39,725 nucleotides of DNA from positions 1-39,725 of the forward strand of contig MWYZ01000032.1 of NCBI GenBank assembly GCA_002050365.1, written 5' to 3'. This DNA is from Acidobacteria bacterium 28-1. GTDB lineage: Bacteria; Acidobacteriota; Blastocatellia; Pyrinomonadales; Pyrinomonadaceae. The position numbers and the translations under genes are program-made. Positions 33,558 to 39,725 of this stretch are shown here, in pieces (the first letter of the stretch is position 1; each line of letters begins with the position of its first letter). The notes beneath the pieces are model-generated. The model was not told where the DNA came from. It saw nothing but the letters and a program-made list of their open reading frames with translations, and did not search any database.

Positions 33558-34946
33558 TTACTCCCACATCAACGAGTCCAAAAGGCGGTTTGGCGAACCG
33601 ACACCGATATAGCCTAATACCCCTGTGGTTGCCGTGCGGACGATTACGTCATGTACTTGTGCGGGCGATGCGTTCGGGTAGTATTGCAGGGAGATTGCGG
33701 CTGTGCCGGCGACGTGCGGGGCTGCCATCGAAGTTCCGCTCTTATAAATCCACCCGGTTGAGCAGTTAATACACGCCGAAACGATGTCCTTCCCGGGAGC
33801 AAACAAGTCGAGTGCCGTACCATAATTGGATGCATAATGCCTGCCATAGCTGTCGTAGCCAAAATCAGCTCGGTAATCGTATCGATCAGTCGCTCCGACG
33901 GTAATCGCTTCACGCACTCTCGCCGGTGAAACATAATTTGCATCTATTCCATCGTTGCCTGCCGCGACAACATAAGTTACGCCCGCATTTATTGAGCGCT
34001 GAACCGCGAGATCAAGCGAGTATTGTATGGATACTCCCCCACTAATATTTACGACGGCTGGTTTCGCGTGGTAAGCTGTAACCCAATCAACGGCTCTGAT
34101 AACAGCGCTGACATCGGTATTTCCGGAACAATTAAGGACGCGCAGAGAAATCAATCGTGCTTGCTTTGCCACACCGACCGTCGCGCCAGCGATCGTTCCG
34201 GCAACGTGCGTTCCGTGTCCATTGCAGTCTTGACCGTTTCCGCCGATAAAATCTCGGTAGAGGACGACCCGCCCGCCAAAATCCGGATGGGTTCCTTTAA
34301 TACCGGAATCAATAACATAAACATTAACGCCAGCGCCCGTGTTATTATAAGTGTACCAACCGTCTAACGGTCGAAACATTTGATTGATCCGATCGAGTCC
34401 CCAGCCCCAGCCTGATACATTTTGCGGCTCCGCGGAAAGGCTAAACACTTGGTCTTGTTCGACGTAAGCGACCCGCTCGTCCTGGCTGATGGCAAGAGCT
34501 TCTTCTTCGGTCATTTTTGCCGCATAGCCATTCAGGGCGTGCTGGTATTTAGATTTAACTTTACCACCGTAAACGGTAGCCATCTCGTCGGAAAGTTTCG
34601 GAGCACGCGAATTTTTACCAAGCGAGCCGGCAGCCCAATCTTTGAACACTACGATATATTGCCCGGGGATGCCTTTATCACTTTTTTTGATTAGCTTTTC
34701 CTTGACATCTTGATTAAAGATTTCCTGTTTTTCAGCTTGCGGTATCGAAGCGTCTTCTATAGTTTGCTCTTGCGCCTGCGCCGGTAAAAAAGTGAACGCG
34801 GCGATGCCGAGAACAATTGCGAAAAAGCGCAGGTAAGATTTACCGAGCTGTTTAATAATTTTAGTCGTTTGCAACGATTTATTGTTGTCGGTTAATTGTG
34901 AATTGCGGCTGACGTTGGCAGCAATTTCGTTGTTAAGTTTGTTCAT
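33558..34946 (-). CDS. Secreted S8 subtilase (second paralogue)
   Basis: A 462 aa paralogue of the gene at 25917-27305 with the same layout: long N-terminus, signal helix, I9 propeptide (GQYIVVFKDWAAG) and S8 domain. The triad is Asp213 (VYVIDSGI), His244 (GHGTHVAG) and Ser406 (GTSMAAPH), with oxyanion Asn331. The first 70 and last 50 residues are nearly identical to paralogue 1, also at the DNA level, whereas the middle is clearly diverged. The upstream region carries copy 2 of the 250-bp module. Confidence 0.95.
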   Translation of the reverse strand: MNKLNNEIAANVSRNSQLTDNNKSLQTTKIIKQLGKSYLRFFAIVLGIAAFTFLPAQAQEQTIEDASIPQAEKQEIFNQDVKEKLIKKSDKGIPGQYIVVFKDWAAGSLGKNSRAPKLSDEMATVYGGKVKSKYQHALNGYAAKMTEEEALAISQDERVAYVEQDQVFSLSAEPQNVSGWGWGLDRINQMFRPLDGWYTYNNTGAGVNVYVIDSGIKGTHPDFGGRVVLYRDFIGGNGQDCNGHGTHVAGTIAGATVGVAKQARLISLRVLNCSGNTDVSAVIRAVDWVTAYHAKPAVVNISGGVSIQYSLDLAVQRSINAGVTYVVAAGNDGIDANYVSPARVREAITVGATDRYDYRADFGYDSYGRHYASNYGTALDLFAPGKDIVSACINCSTGWIYKSGTSMAAPHVAGTAAISLQYYPNASPAQVHDVIVRTATTGVLGYIGVGSPNRLLDSLMWE

Positions 34947-35146
34947 GATTTTCTCCTATTTGTTTTAATTTGTTTTTTTCTGATGTAAATGTTTTGCCAA
35001 GTTTTCAACAAGGTGAGTATCTTCTCCCGTTGTTGACCATTAAATTCTACAGCCAACATTTTGTTGGTTTATACCAAATGTCAACAGAACCTAATATTTT
35101 TCTTGGTCAAATTTCTCTCCGTCGTTGATTTGATCTTTAAGGAACA

Positions 35147-35392
35147 AACTTGCAATTTCGGTTTAATTAACTGAAGCAACAAGTTGTCCCGCTACTTTGC
35201 TATGAACAAAAATAAAAAAGTGTTTCAAGTTTTTTTAGTTAATTGAATTTTCGATTTTTACGGCAATTAATCATATTGATTAACGATAAGGTAACTTCAA
35301 TCGAAGGATCGAAATTGTAAAAACCTGCTAAGTTTTCAGGTTGAATACCTTAATTTTATTCGGACATGCTGTATTTAACTTGAGATTGAAAA
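35147..35392 (-). repeat. Duplicated non-coding module, copy 2
   Basis: The partner of 33135-33387, in the same orientation, about 200 nt upstream of the second subtilase start. It shares the CAAGTTGTCCCGCTACTTT core and flanking blocks, with scattered substitutions and small indels. Confidence 0.75.
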
Positions 35393-35549
35393 TGTTGCAT
35401 TGAATGATTGTCAAAAAGGCGAAAACTTTTTTATTGCTGACTTTTCGCCCTAAAATTGTTTTCAAGGTTCTCGGGAATATGCTTAGCTTTGCGATAACCC
35501 GCGGCGGAGAGAAGATTTAAAAACTCATCTTACGCGATTTAAGAATTTT

Positions 35550-35731
35550 CACCGCGAAGGACGCGAAGGACGCTAAGTTTTTTGAAATACTTTTTAACAA
35601 ATTTTTTCTGTTCAATGAAAACATTCTTTTTTCAATAAGAAAGAGTTAAGTTTTTAATTATCGGAAAGAGATCAGACAAATTTTTAGCAATCCTTTTTTT
35701 CCTTCGCGTCCACCAGCGTCCTTGGCGGTGA
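35550..35731. repeat. Inverted pair of CACCGC-AAGGACGC intergenic repeats
   Basis: CACCGCGAAGGACGCGAAGG starts at 35550 and a related copy (CACCGCCAAGGACGC) lies in inverse orientation at about 35701-35731. A fragment of similar wording is near 25445. It looks like a dispersed intergenic repeat. Confidence 0.6.
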
Positions 35732-35915
35732 AATCTTTTCCGTCCTGCGTCAGGTGAGTTAAAAACTAATTGACAAAAGAAAAGATATGGCTTACTTTGC
35801 AATACATAATAATTCACTATCTCTAATCGTATTGACGCGCCTTAAATGATAGGGAAGGTGATGGACGAGGCTGGAAATCGGCGCAATTTTTATTTATTGA
35901 GTTGAGGATCCCAAA

Positions 35916-38900
35916 ATGCAGATAAAATCACTGAAAACAATTTACCAGGCGGCGTTATCCATTACATTGCTCTTTGCGACGAGCAATTTGTTCACCGTTT
36001 TTGCGATCACCGCACAGCGACCGATTGACGGAGAAAAGATTCGACAAGCAGATAATGGTAATGAATCTCGAAGACAACAGGAAGATGCAGAGCTTACATT
36101 GGGCAAACCAATCGAGCGGCAGCTAGCCGGAAACGAAGCGCATTCCTACAAAATCGCGCTCGCCGCCAATCAATATCTGCACGTCGTTGTCGAGCAGCGC
36201 GGCATTGATGTCGTCGTCGCGCTGTTTGCGCCGGACGGCAAAAAAATTGCGGAAGTTGACAGCCCGAACGGAACTCAGGGAGAGGAACCGATTTCGATTG
36301 TGGCGGAAGCGGCGGGAAGTTATCGGCTGGAAGTTCGCTCGCCGGAAGCGAAGGTAGCAGCCGGACGCTATCAGGTGAAGGTTGAGGAGTTGCGCACTGC
36401 AAACCTGCAAGACAAGAATCAATTTGCTGCACAACAAGCATATGCGGAGGGAAAGCAATTAGAGAGCGAAGGAAGTGCTGGTTCGCTTCGCAAAGCGCTT
36501 GACAAATATCAAGAAGCGCTTCCGCTCTGGCACGCTGTTAATGATCGTGCAAAAGAAGCAGACACGCTCAACAACATCGGCGTGGTCTACGTCTCACTAG
36601 GCGAGAAGCAGAAGGCACTCGACTACCTCAACCAAGCCTTGCCGCTCAGTCGTGCAGTCGGTGACCGTGAAGGTGAAGCTAGCACGCTCTCCAACATCGG
36701 CTATGTCTACCACTCACTAGGCGAGAATAAGAAGGCACTGGACTACTACAACCAAGCGTTGCCGCTCAGACGCGCAGTCGGCGACCGCAGCGGTGAAGCC
36801 TCCACGCTCACCAACATCGGTGGGGTCTACGACTCGCTAGGAGAGAAGCAGAAGGCACTTGACTACTACAACCAAGCGTTGCCATTCAATCGTGAAATCG
36901 GCGACCGCAGAGGTGAAGCCATCACGCTTAACAACATCGGCACAGTCTACAACTTCCAAGGCGAGAATCAGAAGGCACTCGACTACTACAACCAAGCATT
37001 GCTACTTCTTCGTGCAGTCAGCGACCGCTATAGTGAAGCGAACATGCTCCACAACATCGGCGTAGTTTACGACTCGCTAGGAGAGAAGCAGAAAGCACTG
37101 GACTACTACAACCAAGCTTTGCCGCTCCGTCGTTTAGTCGGCGATAAAAGCGGTGAAGCCATGACGCTCACCGGCATCGGCGTGGTCTACGCCTCACTAG
37201 ACGAGCCGCAGAAGGCACTTGACTACCTCAACCAAACGTTGCCGGTTTTTCGTGCAGTTGGCAACCGCAGAGGTGAAGCACACACGTTCCACAACATCGG
37301 CAGGGTCTACGCCGACCTAGGCGAGAAGCAGAAAGCACTGGACTACTACAACCAAGCTTTGCCGCTCCGTCGTGCAGTCGGCGACCGTGGAGGTGAAGCT
37401 GCCACGCTCACCAACATCGGCAGGGTCTACGCCGACCTAGGCGAGAAGCAGAAAGCACTTGACTACTACAACCAAGCTTTGCCGCTCCGTCGTGCAGTCG
37501 GCGACCGCTATGGTGAAGCTGCCACGCTCAGGAACATCGGTTACGTCTACGCCATATTAGGAGAGAAGCAGAAAGCGCTAGACTACTACAACCAAGCCTT
37601 GCCGTTCAGTCGTGCAGTCGGCGACCGCAGCGGTGAAGCCTCCACGCTCGCAGCCATCGCTAGAGTTGATCGCGACCGTAGCAACCTCGTCGAAGCGCGT
37701 GCGCGGATTGAAGAGGCGCTTACTATCGTTGAATCACTGCGTACCAAGATTGCCGGTCAGGAACTGCGCTCATCTTACTTCGCCACCGTGCAGCAGTATT
37801 ACGATTTCTACATTAACCTCTTGATGCGCCTGCACCAACAGCAACCCTCCGCCGGACTTGACGGCGCGGCACTACAAGCAAGCGAACGCGGGCGGGCGCG
37901 TTCACTACTTGAGACTCTGGCTGAAGCAAATGCGGATATTCGGCAAGGCGTTGACCCAACTTTGCTTGCGCGCGAACGTTCCATACAACAGTTGCTTGCC
38001 GGAAAATCCGAACGCCTGTCGCGGATTTCAGACGATGAGCGATTTAAGGCACAGAAATCCGTTGCCCGGAAAGAAGTTGATGAATTGCTGGCGCAGCATC
38101 AAGAAGTCAAAGCGCAGATTCGCGTTAAAAGCCCGCGCTATGCGGCATTAACGCAACCCGTTCCGTCAAACCTCGCGGAGATACAGCAACTTCTCGATAA
38201 AGACACTGTGCTGCTCGAATACGCGCTTGGCGAAGAACGCAGCTATTTGTGGCTGGTTACTCCGCAGTCGCTCAAGAGTTACGAACTGCCCAAACGCAGT
38301 CAAATTGAAGAAACCGCAAATCGCGTTATTACAGGTATTACCGGACAAAACAACGTGCCTCCGGCTAACAATATCGAATATCAGAAGCAGCAGGCGTATA
38401 TCAAACAAGCAAAAGCGGATTATCCGCAAACCTCCGCTGAACTTGGTAAAATACTGCTCGGACAAATTGCGCCTGAAATCGAAGGAAAGCGATTGCTGAT
38501 TGTCAGCGACGGCGCGCTGCAATACGTTCCTTTTGCAGCACTGCCAAAGCCGGTTAAGGCAAACGGCATTGCTTCTGTCGGCGAACCTCTGGTAGCTTCT
38601 AACGAAATTGTCAGTCTGCCGTCGGCATCCACTCTGGCAATTTTAAGACGTGAAGAAGTCGCGCGTCGTGACCGCAAACCTTACGCAAAAACTGTCGCCG
38701 TTTTCGCCGACCCGGTTTTTGACGACCAGGACGCGCGGGTTTCCGCAGTCGGAAAGAACAGCCCGCCGGAAAGCAAAAATGGCGCGACACGCGGGCAAGC
38801 TCAAAAGACAAACAGCAATCCGCCGTCGGAAGATTTGCAAAGCACGCTGTTACGTTCGGTAAAGGAAGTCGGATTGACGAATCGCGGAGGATTAAGACGA

Positions 38901-39491
38901 TTGGTAGAGAGTAAGAATGAAGCCGCGGCGATTCGGGATGCCGCAGCGAGCGGGCAAGCGACAATAACGCTCGGTTTCGATGCCAGCCGCGAGCGTGTGA
39001 TGGCGAGCAATCTCGCCGAGTATCGCATTGTGCATTTCGCCACGCACGGCTTGCTCAACGAAGAAAACCCGGAACTCTCCGGCGTTGTTCTCTCGCTCGT
39101 GGATGAACAGGGCAAAGAGCAAAACGGATTTCTTCGCTTGCACGAAATTTTTAACTTGAATCTTCCCGTTGAAATGGTTGTCTTGAGCGCGTGTCAAACC
39201 GGTTTGGGCAAAAAGATAAAAGGCGAAGGTCTCGTCGGGCTGACGCGCGGATTTATGTATGCCGGCGCGCCGCGCGTGGTCGCCAGTCTCTGGTCGGTGG
39301 ACGATAGAGCGACCGCGCTTTTAATGAGCGTTTTCTACCGGAAAATGCTGCGCGAGAAATTATCGCCCGCGGCGGCTTTGCGCGCGGCGCAGAATGAAAT
39401 ACGCGGGCAGAAACTATGGCGGTCGCCCGAATATTGGGCGGGTTTCGTTCTGCAAGGCGAGTGGCGAAATGTCGCGCCGAATAAAAAGTGA
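35916..39491 (+). CDS. Secreted PPC-TPR-CHAT protein (caspase-like)
   Basis: A 1191 aa protein. It has a signal peptide ([19 protein letters not shown]), a PPC-like beta domain (about 60-158, ending [12 protein letters not shown]), ten or so 40-residue TPR repeats (about 170-590, [20 protein letters not shown]), a helical linker, and a C-terminal CHAT peptidase domain (about 830-1187). The dyad looks intact: His1044 in HFATHG and Cys1093 in SACQTG, with [19 protein letters not shown] after it. CHAT enzymes are caspase/separase-like proteases. A signal peptide suggests it acts outside the cytoplasm, unlike most defence CHAT proteins. No gasdermin or CRISPR partner is near. Its target is unknown. 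Confidence 0.92.
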   Translation: MQIKSLKTIYQAALSITLLFATSNLFTVFAITAQRPIDGEKIRQADNGNESRRQQEDAELTLGKPIERQLAGNEAHSYKIALAANQYLHVVVEQRGIDVVVALFAPDGKKIAEVDSPNGTQGEEPISIVAEAAGSYRLEVRSPEAKVAAGRYQVKVEELRTANLQDKNQFAAQQAYAEGKQLESEGSAGSLRKALDKYQEALPLWHAVNDRAKEADTLNNIGVVYVSLGEKQKALDYLNQALPLSRAVGDREGEASTLSNIGYVYHSLGENKKALDYYNQALPLRRAVGDRSGEASTLTNIGGVYDSLGEKQKALDYYNQALPFNREIGDRRGEAITLNNIGTVYNFQGENQKALDYYNQALLLLRAVSDRYSEANMLHNIGVVYDSLGEKQKALDYYNQALPLRRLVGDKSGEAMTLTGIGVVYASLDEPQKALDYLNQTLPVFRAVGNRRGEAHTFHNIGRVYADLGEKQKALDYYNQALPLRRAVGDRGGEAATLTNIGRVYADLGEKQKALDYYNQALPLRRAVGDRYGEAATLRNIGYVYAILGEKQKALDYYNQALPFSRAVGDRSGEASTLAAIARVDRDRSNLVEARARIEEALTIVESLRTKIAGQELRSSYFATVQQYYDFYINLLMRLHQQQPSAGLDGAALQASERGRARSLLETLAEANADIRQGVDPTLLARERSIQQLLAGKSERLSRISDDERFKAQKSVARKEVDELLAQHQEVKAQIRVKSPRYAALTQPVPSNLAEIQQLLDKDTVLLEYALGEERSYLWLVTPQSLKSYELPKRSQIEETANRVITGITGQNNVPPANNIEYQKQQAYIKQAKADYPQTSAELGKILLGQIAPEIEGKRLLIVSDGALQYVPFAALPKPVKANGIASVGEPLVASNEIVSLPSASTLAILRREEVARRDRKPYAKTVAVFADPVFDDQDARVSAVGKNSPPESKNGATRGQAQKTNSNPPSEDLQSTLLRSVKEVGLTNRGGLRRLVESKNEAAAIRDAAASGQATITLGFDASRERVMASNLAEYRIVHFATHGLLNEENPELSGVVLSLVDEQGKEQNGFLRLHEIFNLNLPVEMVVLSACQTGLGKKIKGEGLVGLTRGFMYAGAPRVVASLWSVDDRATALLMSVFYRKMLREKLSPAAALRAAQNEIRGQKLWRSPEYWAGFVLQGEWRNVAPNKK
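36564..37643. repeat. 120-bp tandem DNA repeats (TPR array)
   Basis: Nine 120-bp units begin near 36564 and repeat to 37643, each encoding one 40-residue TPR ([20 protein letters not shown]). Similarity between units is high enough for copy-number change by recombination. Confidence 0.9.
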
Positions 39492-39538
39492 TTCGGTATT
39501 TTGAATTTTTTGAATACGATTAAGAGCAACACTAAAAT

Positions 39539-39725
39539 ATAAGTGCCGACACCTCTTTATCTTTTACCGGTTTGCTCGCCTGGCTTGACAGAAATGCTGA
39601 CGAAGCCGGCAGAAAGTATGTTCAATTTCAGAAGGAGATGATCGCCTACGCGGAGCAGCACGGTGGAGGTACAGTCGCCGAAGAATCAACCGACGAGGCG
39701 TTCGATCGTATCAGCAAAAAACTCT
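39539..39725 (+). CDS. Probable sigma-70-like factor, N-terminal part (window edge)
   Basis: The frame after a TAA reads SLSFTGLLAWLDRNADEAGR, KYVQFQKEMIAYAEQHGG and ESTDEAFDRISKKL. I associate this (LLxWLDxDRExAGEKYExxR then DETxxRVxRK) with a family of acidobacterial and myxobacterial sigma-70-like proteins. No ATG is in frame before this point; the natural start position holds ATA (39539), with a TTG 10 codons later as another choice. Only 62 codons are visible. The family call is from pattern memory. Confidence 0.5.
   Translation, partial: MSADTSLSFTGLLAWLDRNADEAGRKYVQFQKEMIAYAEQHGGGTVAEESTDEAFDRISKKL

Larger units (their letters stand above)
34947..35915. other. Long intergenic region upstream of subtilase 2 and the CHAT gene
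   Basis: About 970 nt, AT-rich. It holds copy 2 of the duplicated module (35147-35392), a pair of inverted intergenic repeats (near 35550-35577 and 35701-35731), the subtilase ribosome site (AGGAG) at one end and the CHAT gene ribosome site (GAGG, 8 nt before ATG) at the other. No gene is seen. Confidence 0.5.

Noticed and set aside
36564..37643. CRISPR-like array
   Set aside because: The repeats are 120 bp, contiguous without spacers and in frame; they encode TPRs.
35916..39491. CHAT gene as part of a gasdermin or CRISPR defence island
   Set aside because: No pore-forming, Cas or other defence gene is adjacent, and the protein has a signal peptide.
1..39725. tRNA or rRNA genes
   Set aside because: I saw no cloverleaf-like segments or rRNA-conserved stretches in the gaps; a covariance-model scan was not possible.

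Overview
The window is a piece of bacterial chromosome of moderate G+C. It probably comes from an Acidobacteriota of the Blastocatellia / Pyrinomonadales type. That placement is an inference from gene style: a bacterial-type complex I operon with bTHX, many secreted FG-GAP, subtilase and PPC-TPR-CHAT proteins, and abundant short intergenic repeats. No rRNA or other taxonomic marker is present.

1-2600: the end of an IS3-family element (orfA, a programmed A6G frameshift site and the first codons of orfB) has inserted into and truncated a small membrane-protein gene. Next come a class I glutamine-amidotransferase-like gene and a frameshifted hypothetical gene. A large hairpin repeat then sits at the 3' end of nuoN.

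2594-21315 (minus strand): a nuo operon for respiratory complex I (NADH:quinone oxidoreductase). Transcription order is nuoA, B, C, Uma2, D, TonB-like, E, SnoaL-like, F, bTHX, G, antitoxin, MazF/PemK-like toxin, H, J, K, broken nucleotidyltransferase, DUF6438, L, a 95-98 aa hypothetical, M, N. Thirteen of the fourteen usual subunits are here. nuoI, the 8Fe ferredoxin subunit expected between H and J, is absent, and a heptamer repeat and hairpin lie at that place. NuoL carries a long His/Asp-rich insert. Cargo genes are packed between nuo genes, often only 2 nt apart.

21316-25436 (plus strand): thiS and thiG (thiamine thiazole synthesis), a hicB-hicA toxin-antitoxin pair, a lipoprotein cytochrome c, and a secreted peroxiredoxin. 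In the peroxiredoxin an in-frame TGA replaces the first Cys of the W-C-P-F-C active site, followed by a small hairpin with GU in its loop, so it is a strong candidate selenoprotein. A zinc-ribbon membrane protein and a TIGR01777-family epimerase follow.

25437-35900: an accessory region rich in gene debris. Two S8 subtilase paralogues (25917-27305 and 33558-34946) flank an FG-GAP/VCBS repeat protein, a decayed IS3 element, an OsmC remnant, a TerD-domain gene that has lost its 5' end, and a beta-helix protein fragment joined to it in the same frame through two TAG codons. A non-coding module of about 250 bp is duplicated upstream of the second subtilase and upstream of the beta-helix fragment.

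35916-39725 (plus strand): a secreted PPC-TPR-CHAT protein with an apparently intact His/Cys dyad, then the start of a probable sigma-factor-like gene cut by the window edge.

Two themes recur. One is short tandem repeats, almost always in four copies, in intergenic gaps and once inside nuoL. The other is small cargo genes held inside an essential operon. The most notable candidates are the UGA-containing peroxiredoxin, the operon without nuoI, the repeat family, and the duplicated non-coding module next to secreted-protein genes.
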